A stretch of 64,000 bases of DNA from Oscarella lobularis (lineage: Eukaryota; Porifera; Homoscleromorpha; Homosclerophorida; Oscarellidae), in contig NW_027077201.1 in NCBI RefSeq assembly GCF_947507565.1, positions 62,001-126,000 on the forward strand, read 5' to 3'. Each line of letters opens with the position of its first letter. Position 1 is the stretch's first letter. Of this stretch, positions 21,060 through 32,045 are shown one piece after another. The notes under the pieces are model-generated. The model had not been told where the DNA came from and ran no database searches. It saw nothing but the letters and a program-made list of their open reading frames with translations. The position numbers and the translations under genes are program-made.

Positions 21060-21590
21060 TTGTAGTTATACATAAATATCTCTCCTAAATATTTAATTCA
21101 AATCATAGTTATCTAGAGTTGAAAATTCCGTTACTGTGTAATAAAAGATTTTTCTCTATAGGTTTGCTGCGGTAACAAGATAAAATAGGTTTGTTATTAT
21201 TTTCTCTTATATTTAGGGGTACAAATTAGGCATATAATAATTTTATAGGTATAGGAAAATGCAAGTGAAAATTTTGTTTTTGCTTAATTTTATACAGAAC
21301 GTTTCTATATGTACCTGTAGACGTCACTTGTGGAGTACAAAAACGCTGATCAAATTTGCTGACAATCTATTATACTGACGTTACAGTCCATTCACTCTGA
21401 CTTCGAACTCCGGGAAACTGCAATTGCTTTTCCGAATAATAATAATTTTACATACCAAAATAATTATTTGCAATGTGCGCATGCTTGGATTTAGTCCACA
21501 AAGGTTCTATTTTGGGATCTGAGGTAGTATAGAGGCACTTGACCATGAATAGTTTGATTTAATTAGGGCTTCATCACGTAATCAGTTGCA
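21060..21590. other. No gene recognised
   Basis: A/T-rich stretch without motif. Confidence 0.35.
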
Positions 21591-21598
21591 CGTGACTA

Positions 21599-21853
21599 CT
21601 CTTCACATTCGTCTATGCGAAGCAGTTCGCGATCATCGACGTCAAGCTCATCATTGTCCGATACGGCTCCGTCATGACCGAGAAGTGCTCCTGCCTCTGC
21701 AACTTCTACGTACTCAAGATCGTCGTCTTCTTGGTCGCTATTGACAGCTTTTTCTTTTAAGCCGTCCGACTCCCAGAACGTATGTTCTTCTTTGATTGCC
21801 TTCTCGCAGCAGTTTGCCCATATTTCTGATGTCACCTCAGCGACTATCGACAA
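21599..21853 (-). pseudogene. Acidic C-terminus of a DDE_1/CENP-B-type (pogo/Jerky) transposase
   Basis: The frame reads VAEVTSEIWANCCEKAIKEE, then HTFWESDGLKEKAVNSD, then a long Asp/Glu tail and stop. Pogo/Jerky-type transposases often end with a helix of the form (T.E.W..C..K..K.E..FW..DGL) followed by an acidic tail. The DDE domain should lie upstream on this strand (higher coordinates) but is not recognisable there. This is inference from pattern memory. Confidence 0.45.
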
Positions 21854-22398
21854 AACGTTTTCTCATGCGATAAATAGCGCTCTCCGCTTACGTCGCCCCT
21901 AATCGGCGCGAGAAACTCGCCAGATCACGCGGATCCATACGGATATAGCGCGTGTAAGCGTCGCTACGCCACCGTCCGAGCCTTCGAATCGTCGAGTCTT
22001 TAATTTCTTTATGTTCCTTTAGAATATCGGTGTTCATAGAGAAAATCGTTTATACATCCAACAATTCTTCTGGCAACCATGCTGACATTGGCTGGCTCAA
22101 AATTCTGCTTCAAAGCTGCCTTCCGAAAAGACCATATAACATCCAAGGGGACGAGCAGAAGACCGAAATTAAATCCTGTCAGGTTTAATTAATCGCCTTT
22201 ACACAATTCCTACTAAAGTCATCAAACCTGAAAATTCTATATCAGGATTAGACCTTGAAATATTGTGAAACACTAAAACGGTTCTCTATTTGTCCATTGT
22301 CTCTTTTAACCTTAATTAATTAAATTATTCTTTAGCTGGTTCTTCTGCTTTTACTTTGGGCAGTAGAAAATGAAAATTTATTAATAATATTGCACAAA

Positions 22399-22692
22399 TG
22401 GATGATGAGATTCAACACGGGCTCGCGCAGCTGATTGTCGGCGGGAAAAGACAAATTCACGATGGGTGTTTGAAAAGAGGAATTTTTCGTCTACCCAAAG
22501 TCGAACCAGGTACACTTGCATTATAATCCTCATCTAATAAATTTTTATTTGCGTTATTGAATTTAGCTCAATCATCTGCTGATTGTGGGACTCCTGTTCT
22601 GAAAACTTGTGCTGCTACTCTTAAGATGTCTCCTGCTCTGCATGGTTTGCTGGCGTCTCCTGCTTGCACTGGGGCATATATTCGAGATGAAG
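22399..22692 (+). CDS. Two spliced exons of an unknown protein
   Basis: An ATG at 22399 opens MDDEIQHGLAQLIVGGKRQ and runs to a GTACAC donor after PKVEP. A TTTAG acceptor at about 22566 leads into AQSSADCGTPVLKTC, then KMSPALHGLLASPACTGAYI, ending at a GTAAGT donor near 22692. Both junctions keep the frame. The next exons are not certain; a frame at about 22802-22950 (KNLVEEKTDYPMPG, SLFADYLIRCLATFFEKD) may belong. Whether it joins the TOG-like exons at 23.7 kb is unknown. Confidence 0.45.
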
Positions 22693-23394
22693 TAAGTTTG
22701 AGTTGGATTGTTCAATAGGGAAAATTACATTTTCTCTTTGTCTTAGTCTCGCGTTAATTCTTTTATAGAATTTACGTAAGCAAGTGTCGTTTTTTTTTTC
22801 AACAGCCAAAAAATCTCGTGGAGGAAAAGACAGATTATCCTATGCCGGGAAATTCTTTGATTATTATTCCGATGCCATCATTGTTTGCTGATTATTTGAT
22901 CAGATGCCTTGCAACATTTTTTGAAAAGGATGCATTTTTTCTACCGTAGAGTTTTGGAAATAAATTGTCAAGACGACAATGAGTCTTAAATGAGCACCGC
23001 TCGGCCGTGTTTCCATCAAGCGTCAAATCGTACTGAAAAAACAATTCAAAGCTTTCTTGATACAGTACTGTACTTCGTCAGAGTCAAAGAAACGTGCCAG
23101 GTACCCAACATAATCAAGAGAAACATTCTTTAGATAAATACCTTACACAAGCGAACTTGACCGTTTTAGTCATCTAACTACGTCCTCACGTCAGACTGCA
23201 ACACGTCCAAACGTTGGTCAATGCAAGCCGAAATTGACCATGACTCCGATGCGCCCATATTCAGAATTTCAGTCTGCAAGTCACAAACCGAAACTTACGT
23301 ACCTGTTAAGGGTGCTAGCTTCTTTCCTAGACCCTATCAAGAACGTTATTAGAAACCCAGCATCAAGACGTCAGAGCGTGCTCTTTTAGTCTCT

Positions 23395-23530
23395 TGCAAA
23401 GAAGCGCAAGGTCCAAACGGTTATGACGGAAGAAAACATTTTCCAGTCAGGCAAAAAAACTTACACCTACGTAAAGAAGAATTTATTTCATTTGAGGAAT
23501 TTGATTGACGACGACTATATACTGGTAAAA
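23395..23530 (+). CDS. Possible exon of an unknown protein
   Basis: Open plus-strand stretch reading LAKKRKVQTVMTEENIFQSG, then KKNLFHLRNLIDDDYIL, ending near a GGTAAAAC donor. It lies between the exons at 22.4 kb and the TOG-like exons. No family is recognised. Confidence 0.3.
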
Positions 23531-23694
23531 CCATCAAGCATAAGTGAATCACATTTTAATGCCGCTTTGGAATGCTAGAACAAAATTTTGCGCAAAATTG
23601 AATTTAGAAAAACAGATTCTAATCTTGTTAATGAGAAATCGCCCCTTCGTAACCGAATTTATTTTTTGGTAGCTCCTTTATTAAACGACGTTTC

Positions 23695-24122
23695 AGATTC
23701 AACGCCTTGACTTTAACGGCAAGCTAAAGAGAGCTCTCATCAAAGAGCTGCGAGATGAGAACTGCAAAATGAGAGAAAAAGCTTTGAAAAAGGTCAGAGA
23801 TTATTTTCTAAAGAGGATATTCACAAGAGGATTTTTTGTTTTTGTTTAGGTCAGCGATATCATTTCGGAAGCGAAATTCATTTTACCCCCCTTGGAAGAA
23901 CTCCCCGACGCTTTGAAAGCGCGACTCGACAACTCGAATAAAACTCTGGTAAGCCTCAGAAGATGAGCTGAGCAAGAACTTGTTGAAACTCTTCCCCTAA
24001 TGTTGTTGCTAATGTTTTGGTAATATTGGGAAAATTGCCACAGCAATTGGCGCACCCGCAGCGAAGTATTTTAACCGCTTGAGCGCGCCAATACTCTCCT
24101 CCTAACCGATTCAAAAGTGAGT
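23695..24122 (+). pseudogene. TOG-domain fragment like CKAP5/XMAP215
   Basis: The first exon reads QRLDFNGKLKRALIKELRDE and KMREKALKKV. After a GTCAGA..TTTAG intron (23790-23848) comes SDIISEAKFILPPLEELPDA and LKARLDNSNKTL, ending at a GTAAGC donor at about 23948. A further piece reads GKIATAIGAPAAKYFNRL and, after a one-base loss, LTDSK before GTGAGT. In CKAP5-type proteins the fourth TOG array has closely similar helices (..DAKFI.P..GELP.ALK.RL.DSNK, then LQQLA.AMG). These proteins are microtubule polymerases. Only about two HEAT repeats are present and one frame lesion is visible, so I call it a gene fragment. Confidence 0.65.
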
Positions 24123-24129
24123 AAATCCA

Positions 24130-25150
24130 ATATCAAAACTCTCTTTTTATTGTTTTCTTGTATAAAGTTGCCGGAACGCGCCACTATTGCCCTCCTCTCT
24201 TGCGTGACTTCATAATACTTACCTTGGTACAGTGCACCCACGCATGAATGTCCCGCCTGACCCTCCCCGGACATAGCCGCGAAATTCAAAATGAGTAGGA
24301 TTTACTATCTTTTCGCTAATGCGAAGGGATAGTAGATTCATTTATCTAAGATTTGGTCGACGGATTAGTCGATCGCATGCATAGTGGTCGCGTAATCCTT
24401 CAAGTTACGGCGAAAGTAGGTTTTGTCGTTTCCTGGCGAAGTTCTCTCAGCAACTAAGCTACTTCTTTCCTCGAAACGCACCAGTCTAATATTTTATTAG
24501 CATTGGTCGAAGCGATATTTAGTTGGTTTTTTCGTTTTTCTGCAATTAGGGTCTGAACCATCGTTGCTAAGAGCGTTTCTCAGAGCCTACGCTACAAATC
24601 GCGATTCGCCGCCCTCGCGAAACGAAATAAAACATGATTTAATTGGTATTGGTCGAAGCGATTTCGAATCTTTCGCTTCGTTTAGAATTTATTCGTTGTC
24701 ATGGGCGTGGCAAGTGCGCGCGCAAGGTCTCCCCACCCGAAAAGGCAGTAAAACGCTCATTACAATTGACTTTGGTACAGCCCGTTTTTTAGCTAATCCT
24801 ATACTAAAGAAATCCGCCCGGTAATAGAAGGAAAACGAAAAATCGGTCTCGATCTAGTGGTAACGCGCTAGGGCGTGACCAAGGAAACCTAACGGTCGCG
24901 TACGCTACTAGCCAATGAGAGTACTGCACGTGACCACTATTTACACCCTTCGTCAAAGGCCTACGTGCCCTACATCATTGGAATGCTACGGGATAGAGGA
25001 TTCCAATGATGTCATTGGCGATGACGCGGGACTAACGACGCGGGAGCTAGCGCGCTCTAAAGACGGTCGCTTTATGCGTGGGTGCACTGTATTCATGACA
25101 TTATTATAATTCACCCGAGTCACGTGTGTTCGCTAGCGGGCTTGGCTCGT
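24130..25150. other. No gene recognised; one perfect hairpin
   Basis: TTGGTCGAAGCGAT occurs at about 24505 and 24650. At 24973-24984 and 25000-25011 the 12-mer CATCATTGGAAT and its exact reverse complement flank a 15-base loop. No coding frame has a motif. Confidence 0.5.
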
Positions 25151-25153
25151 TTG

Positions 25154-26687
25154 TTACGAATGAATAGGAAAGGGCTCAAAACGACGGATTCGAAGCTTAA
25201 AAGACGTCGAAAGAGTTTGCAGAGGAGATATTCGTTTTTCTAGATTTTCTTCTCGAGTGACGGGATTACCCTGCCATATCTGCAAATAATAGCCATCTTC
25301 ACCGCGAGGAAATAAGAGGGGATATTGGAGGGAGTCATATAGTCGATGAGTTTCGGAAACTCTTTGAAGTCCGGTATCTCGCTGATTCAAAACGATATCT
25401 CGAAAGTCTCCCTCAGTACCTTGAACAATCAGCGCAGCAACTTCAGGAGCCGTAGGAGCATTGAAGCGTCTGGGGTGTTCTCCGACGAGAGTTTTGTCTG
25501 CGCGAATGACTATTTTGTGATCTTGGGGTACGTCTTGCTCCAGAGCGGTTTTGAAGAGCGAGATGTTTGGATTGTATTCGTGAAGCATCTGTTGGATACT
25601 GAAGAGCGTCGGTCTCATTATGTTTGACGGAGATGACTGGGAATGAATTCGGCGTTCTGCTTGCTGTGCTTGATCTTCTATAAAGTAAATTTGAAGAAAC
25701 GAAGGTTCAGTGCGGGCTTGCGGAGCTAGAGGACCTATTCGATAGCAAACTTGTCCTTGAATTTTGAATGTTGGCATAAAACCATGTTCGAATATTCTTC
25801 GATCGGCTCCGAAAGAAATCATTTGGAAGCAAGAATTCTACTTACGAATATGGTCACGAAACTGGCAAGCTTCAATGTCTAAATCAGTGAGGAGATGCAG
25901 AAGTGGTTGAGGCAGGGGGAGAAACGGCGGAAGGCACCCTTTGCCAAGAGCGCAGCACATGGAAGGGAATTCATTTCGCCATCTTTTTGCCTCGCAGTAT
26001 TTGCAGACAACTTGCATGGCACCGACGTCTGCGCGAGAAAAGTTCATTCTTGTGGTATAATTGAATGCTGTGGACGTTCGCGTTTGGTGAGACATAGGTA
26101 GGTTGGGGTTTTGCGTTTGTGATGATTGCGAAGAAGGAGGAGGTGATGTAGAAGCATCGCCTTGAGCTGAATGGTCTACGATGTTCGCTTCGGTAGCGGT
26201 GGGCAAAGAAAATTGCGGTACGGGAAAGCGAGGGATCATGGGTGGGGACTGAATTAACTACAGTAGATGAGACTTGCGAGAGCGGTGAAGAAGTAACAGA
26301 AAATGAATTGGGGATTGAGCTCGCCGACACGCCATTGGCAGGTATTGGACTGTCGAAGTGGGAAGGAAGCGATGGAGCGAGTGGAGTGAGATTGTGGGAC
26401 TGAGGTAAAGGGAGCGATAAAGGCGGGATTTCATGAAGTAGAGGGACGTTGATCTCTGAGTCAGAATTTTGTAAGAAACGATGAATCGGGGTTTTATCGT
26501 CAGGTCGTTGTTGGACATGGGAAGATGTCGGAACCGGTGATGTAGACGCATAGAAATGATCGGTCGGAACTGACTCTTCTGAAAGACGGCGAGCACGAGA
26601 TGAACTGCGCAGTCTCGCGATGCGCATTCGTTTTGCGTCGCTTGAAATGGCGTCCAAGTTGCTGCGACGCTTTCGCTTCCTCGGCAT
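25154..26687 (-). pseudogene. Helitron-like protein, N-terminal region
   Basis: The ATG at 26687 opens MPRKRKRRSNLDAISSDAKR, followed by a Ser/Pro-rich linker. A frameshift lies near 26230. In the new frame comes the zinc-binding segment VCKYCEAKRWRNEFPSMCC with CLPPFLPLPQPLLHLLTD. An intron (about 25823-25845) leads to IQGQVCYRIGPLAP, QMLHEYNPNISLF, RRFNAPTAPEVAALIVQG and YDSLQYPLLFPRGEDGY. This order is the standard Helitron_like_N region that precedes the Rep nuclease and PIF1 helicase. Both of these are absent on the 3' side, so the element is truncated just after the N domain. Confidence 0.85.
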
Positions 26688-26699
26688 TTCTTAAGAAAG

Positions 26700-26985
26700 G
26701 AAATAGAATTTTTGAGAAGGATTGAAAGATTTAAGAAGGCTGAGATATTGTAAGTAGCCCTGAAATTGGCTAGGAATTGATCAAGTCAACTCACACTCCG
26801 GTGATCTGGAAAGATGAAATGTAAGAACAAATGTAGTGGAAGTTGAAAATTTTACCTGTCACGTGAGTTGAGTTAATGAAAGGCCAAAAAAGAACTTTTG
26901 GCAAAAAGGCTACAGAGAATAGTACCTGTAGACTCGTGGGTATCTAAAAATTAAAATTTCAAAAAACATATGTTGTGATACAAAT
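26700..26985. other. 5' flank of the Helitron fragment
   Basis: Non-coding; no Helitron terminus (TC start) could be fixed. Confidence 0.3.
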
Positions 26986-26989
26986 TAAG

Positions 26990-27250
26990 TCGAGAAACTC
27001 ATGGCTTATGCTACAACAAAAAATAATGTCTTTAGTCGAAAAGACGAGTCTCGTGTGGTTTACAAGCAAAATTGGAAATTTTCATTTTGAAGATTTCGAA
27101 CGTCGGACGTTCCGCTGAACAGTCGGTCCAACGAAATCCAAACTAGCTGGATGTCCAGAAGCGACTCAAACACCGACTTTACGACATTCAGTCGGGTTTC
27201 GAGAGAGATAGCGTATTCAAAATCCTAAAACAGAGTCAGAATAATATTGA
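26990..27250 (-). pseudogene. Dynein heavy chain (DHC_N2) fragment, copy 1
   Basis: Read on the minus strand: a TTTTAG acceptor, then LETRLNVVKSVFESLLDIQ, VWISLDRLFSG and VRNLQNENFQF. The plus-strand copy at 45.35-45.60 kb has VETQMTIVKSVFDALMEVQ, LWISLERLFSE and the same downstream block (ACTCGTCTTTTCGACTAAAG). Dynein heavy chains have this pattern in the linker (vQr.W..LE.iF..sedir). The two fragments are inverted relative to each other. Only one exon is present here. Confidence 0.5.
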
Positions 27251-27259
27251 AATGTCTAC

Positions 27260-27783
27260 ATAAATGATGGCACCTTTTGCATAATTTATTTTAGAATGCA
27301 GTCGATAGAATAAGGTCTCCGATACACAGGAAACGATTGCGCCAGTCTAAAGTAAACAACAAGATTAATTAATCAGCTAAAAAAAGCAGACTGAAAAATA
27401 TATGAATACTACTTTTCAGAATTCATTAAAAAGGTGTTTCTGACGCCCAACAAAGTCCTCTGCGCAAACACCGGTATCTTTGACTAAAGTTGTGAAACAT
27501 AGTTTTACACCATGACTTGCAGTCGTCCGGACAAGATCAAACGCGGAAAATTCCTAAGGCTTATTAAAAAGTTAGCAGCATTCTTTGCGATCTCTAGAGC
27601 AGTTGTTTGTCTAGCAAGGATAAAACGAATAGGGTGTTTAATATACCAAGTAGACATGCGATGAAAACGAAGACGCGATTTTTTGTTCGACCAATGCTGA
27701 TCGCTAAATCCATTAGCTTTTTGCTCCTTTCTGCTGCATCGAAACTAACCATCGCCTATAGCGCATCATTAGTTAGACAAAAC
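27260..27783. other. No gene recognised
   Basis: A/T-rich sequence with no motif on either strand. Confidence 0.35.
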
Positions 27784-27878
27784 CTATGGAGCGTTTTTAC
27801 AGTCAAAAAGGCATTTTTCACGTGTTTGTTTTCGTGCACGATTGTATGTTCTCCTGCGTGACTGTTTTTAAGTTTTTA

Positions 27879-27949
<71 letters not shown>

Positions 27950-28008
27950 TTGTTTGTTTGTTTGTTTGTTTGTTTGTTTGTTTGTATGTTTGTTTGTCTG
28001 TCTGTCTA

Positions 28009-28041
<33 letters not shown>

Positions 28042-28096
28042 ATGTTCGTTTGTTTGTCTGTCTGCATGAAAGCACGTGTAATTCTGCGCATGCCCT
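27784..28096 (+). repeat. Interspersed repeat C with TCTG/TTTG microsatellite, copy 1
   Basis: A 100 bp block (starts ATGGAGCGTTTTTACAG, ends AAGTTTTTATG) leads into (TCTG)n, (TTTG)n and mixed tetramers up to about 28065, then GCATGA and GCGCATGCCC. The copy at 33.7-34.2 kb is inverted and its 100 bp block differs at only about two positions. Open frames of Cys-Leu-Ser-Val repeats across it are artefacts of the tetramer. Confidence 0.85.
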
Positions 28097-28196
28097 GTAG
28101 CGATCGACGGGACTTAGTTTTAAGCAAAGGCGGTCGCGCATCTGTCACCATATCGACCTTATTCTACGACATTTTCCGACGTATCTGGAACGAAAT

Positions 28197-31100
28197 ATGT
28201 CCCACGAAGAAAGAGTATCTCCCACACGTCTTTTTTCGGATGCCGTTCAGAACTTGGAGCGAGCGTTTCGCGAAGCGAGCTCTAATGCCGCTTCCAACAG
28301 TCCCTTCGAGCCATTGTCGGCACATGCGGCTTTTCGATCGCCGGGCGAGCGTCTCAATCGACGAGACGGGATCACATCGCGTGAAGAAAGACCAATCGGT
28401 AGAGCAGATTATTTAGCGACCTCCTTTTTATGCATCGTACTCTTGCCGCAGTGTTGCAAAGCCAATCGGCTTCGTTCATCGAAAATGACGCGAATACATC
28501 TAATTCGTACGATTGACTTGCTACGTTGATTCTGTCGCCCCAAATACATTATTTTCTAGTAGCAGACGATCGTCAGCCGCCAGCGAACACCGACGTCTCT
28601 TTGCGTACAACCCCGCACGGCAGCAGCATCAAACGTCGCGCAAGCGGAAAAAGAAGGAAAGGGACACCGGAGGCTTGTGGAAAAAATTGTTTATATGCCT
28701 CAGTGACAACGACGCCATTACCGCTCCTTTGGCTCGCGAGAAAATACGTCTTCAAGAGGCGAATTTGGGAGAAAAAATGCTGACGTTTCCTCTCTGTGGA
28801 ACAGAGAGCGACATCTATGAAGAAATCATTCGCGCCTACCCTCCTTTAGAAGACACCGGATACGAGATTTTGAAACTCGGTGGCCAAGGCCGTCGAGATT
28901 TCGACGATATTTCGTCGTCTGCCTCTAGTGTCATTACCCTTAAAGCAAATGTAGGACAAGCAAAGTGCTACCTTCGCCCTATAGTTGCTGCAATTGATGT
29001 CGACGAAGAAACCAAGAAATACGCTAAAAAAGATAAAGTAAGTTTAGTCGTACTTCAATTAATTTTTAACCGGGAACTCCTAATAGATTACCCATCAATG
29101 CAAAATATGCAAGGAGTTTGTCCCCATGGTGCAGATGCGAAGCCATGCACTCGAATGCAAAAGGTCGTTCTATTCACCCCCCTAAAACAATTTTACTCAT
29201 AACCATCAATCTGAAGGAGCATTGATTCTCCGACTAACACTGCACAGAAAGAATGCTGTTCAGACAATGTCAGCATTGCGTCGACGTCACCACTTCCTCA
29301 ACTAAAGTGAGTCGGCCTCGATTTTGAACTAGTGGATAATAAATTATTTCGTAAAAGTTTTGACGATGTCATTGACTTGACAGACAACAGCATTCATGCA
29401 CAATCCTTGCAGGTAAGTGAGACATGTACGCACTGTTCAACTATAGAATAATTGTGTTTCAATTAAGGAGCGTAGAGATCTTGTAAGACAGCAGGACCTA
29501 GCCTATGAGAGAAGTCTTGCAATAGACAGCGAGAAGGTGACCATCAGCATTTTTTGGGAAACAAGGTCAACGCATTTTTTTACCTTTGTAGACATCACGG
29601 CAAGAACGTGAACAGGCCAGTCGGGACGTCGACCACAGATTGAGTCGGTCTAATGCAAGGTGAAAAGAGCATGAATATGCTAATTTATAACGTTACCTTT
29701 TTGCCAACACACAGTGATAATCACGTCGCAACGGTACATGAGACGCCACATGATGTCTGCGAAGAAAACCAATGAGAATTTAGTAATATTCATGTAACGT
29801 TCCTTTTACCAGATTATGGCACACAAAGCCACCCTGGCTTCTTTTCTTGCTGACGAACCAGATGAAGGCGAATACGACAGTGTAAGCGTGAAAGCACGCC
29901 TTCTCAGTGGAGAAGTCATTCGGCGACGCTTCTCGGGTAGGCGGCATACAGTGCAGGTGCGGCCTCGATCACGTTTTCTGCGTTTAAATGCATTTCCCTT
30001 ATTGACACTCTGTCAGGACTTGCTTGTTTGGATCGGCGCGCAGGACAATGTGCCAAATTTCGATTCCATTGACGTGAAGTTTAGGCGATCATCAGCCGTG
30101 CTTATATCTGTCAGCGAAATGGACCAGTTTGCGACGTTGTTGGAGGCATTTGGAGGAGCTGTGAACGCTTCTCTAACTATTGTTGAGGTATTATCCTGTT
30201 ATGCAGGGTGCATCTGTAATGAAGCCTTCTTTGAAACGTTGTATGTACAGAGACATATTGAAAATACGCCAGGGCAGCAACGAAATGAGAATCCAGGAGA
30301 AAGCAGCACAGCTAACATGTATAAGAATGTCATCATTCTGTAGGCACACACAGGGCAGCGGCAATATAATCTGTGTATAGGAACTTCACCTCACTTGGCG
30401 ATGTCATCAAATTTCTAGAAGATCAAATTCATCCAAACTATTCCGATGAGTACGACCCGGACCCAAATGAGGAACAACTACTTCGTGTCAGCGTGCGAAG
30501 GAATCATTTCCTGGAAGATGCACAGGTCTTCTGTTCACGGAAGTCGTTCGATCCTTTGCGAAAGATCAAGGAATGATACCAAATCATGCAAACGTGTTAG
30601 GCAATAATTCTCTTATACTTGCAGGTTGTCTTTGTCGGCGAAGCGGCCATCGACACGGGTGGTTGCCGACGCGAGTTTTGGAGACTACTCAGTGAAAAAG
30701 GAAACTCGACTTTTTTCTGGGGTGACGAGACGAAGAGAGTTCCAAGATATGATAGCCAATTCATACTGGTAAGTGCGCGAAGGGTATTGGAAAACTTTTT
30801 ATTAATACAAAAAGATGACATTAGGGAAGGCAATTCTTCAATTTTGGAAAGTTGCTTGCCATGAGCTTGGCGAGAGGCGGTAGCGGATTTCCGCTACTGG
30901 CGCCTTCGGTCTATGATTACTTTATTCATGGCGACGTTGCAAAGATAAACCCACAAGACGACGAAATCCCAAACCCTATTGTTAGAGAAACAATAGCAAA
31001 AGTGCATTTAGTCTTACTGGCAGTGATCACAAGATGATAATCCTGTTATGATTTCAGGTGGTTGCAGCTGTCCGAAACGGCAGCATGTCTGCGCTCGACA

Positions 31101-31801
31101 ACGACGACGAAGCATTGGATACCATAGCAAGGAGTGGGTACACCGGGGCAATTATCCTCTGCCGTGAAGTGCAGATACTGAAAGCATTGCGATTGGCCTG
31201 CTACGCTGAGGCCAAAAGCTCCCTTGACCAGTTTCGCGAAGGGCTACAGGCAATGGGCGTGCTAAATATAATTACGAAGTATCCAAATTTACTTCGACCT
31301 TTCTTTGTTTTTGAAGAAAGTTACAAGTTAACTTCTGGTAAATATACGTGAACATTTTTCACTGTCAGCATTCTAATGCGTTTCAGAAAAACTACTCTCC
31401 CTCATGCGTAAAGTCAAATACTGCGCAAAGGACGAAGATGAGGATTTATGGGAGAAACAAACGTCAGCATTTTTCTTTTTTGAAAAGTTCGTTCAAGACT
31501 GCGAAGGTGAATTAATATACTAAAAACAATGTATTAATTGGTGTACGTCGCAGATGACTACGAGAAAACGCAGTGTACTGTTGAAGACATTCTCGCTTTT
31601 TTCACGGGGTCCAGGAATATTCCGCCGTTAGGATTTCCTTTGTCGGGCACCATTGATTTCAATGATAGAGCGTCCCACGCTACTGCGTCAACTTGTACGC
31701 TTACGTTGACGCTGCCATCGAAGTACGGCAACGACGAAGAGAGAATGTGCGAAGCCCTCACTGAGTCATTCAAGAGCATAGACTATTTTGGTCAGGTTTG
31801 A
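28197..31801 (+). CDS. HECT-domain E3 ubiquitin ligase, G2E3-like, about 15 exons
   Basis: HECT ligases take ubiquitin from an E2 onto a catalytic Cys and pass it to substrates. Inferred exons: 28197-28398, 28452-28506, 28560-29037, small exons to 29733, 29813-29956, 30017-30187, 30381-30570, 30625-30768, 30825-31001, 31058-31337, 31387-31506 and 31554-31801. The start ATG gives MSHEERVSPTRLFSDAVQNL. A conserved N-terminal region follows (KLFICLSDND..NLGEKMLTFPL), a coiled charged part, a ubiquitin-like/UBX-type region (GEVIRRRFSG..TVQDLLVW), and HECT: VVFVGEAAIDTGGCRREF, FNFGKLLAMSLARGG, LDQFREGLQAMGVL, and the catalytic Cys in ASTCTLTLTLP. Introns are about 50 bp. The intron after 30570 begins GA instead of GT, and one junction near 30187-30381 is unresolved. 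A polyadenylation signal (AATAAA) lies at 31997. Confidence 0.85.
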
Positions 31802-31996
31802 CTGCCTTACGTGTCTTTGACGTGTGTGAACGATAGCAATATGTCCGTGATGCACTACGTATCTTTTTGATCGTGTACTCATACATGTACGCTCATGCAT
31901 GCTTTTCATGACTCGTAAACGTCATGACGAAAGAAGCATTTGGCAAATGAAAATGCATGTTGCTCCAACTACCTGTCTGTGGGAATGATACGCACA

Positions 31997-32002
31997 AATA
32001 AA
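31997..32002 (+). promoter_or_regulatory. Polyadenylation signal of the HECT gene
   Basis: AATAAA about 195 bases after the stop codon at 31799-31801, before the convergent integrase gene. Confidence 0.5.
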
Positions 32003-32045
32003 TATTTAAATGTTTATGTCACAAACGCGTAACAGAGGACTGTCT

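Noticed and set aside
27858..28100. Cys-rich open frames (CLSVCLSVCL type) on both strands, also at 33677-34110
   Set aside because: They are translations of the TCTG/TTTG microsatellite.
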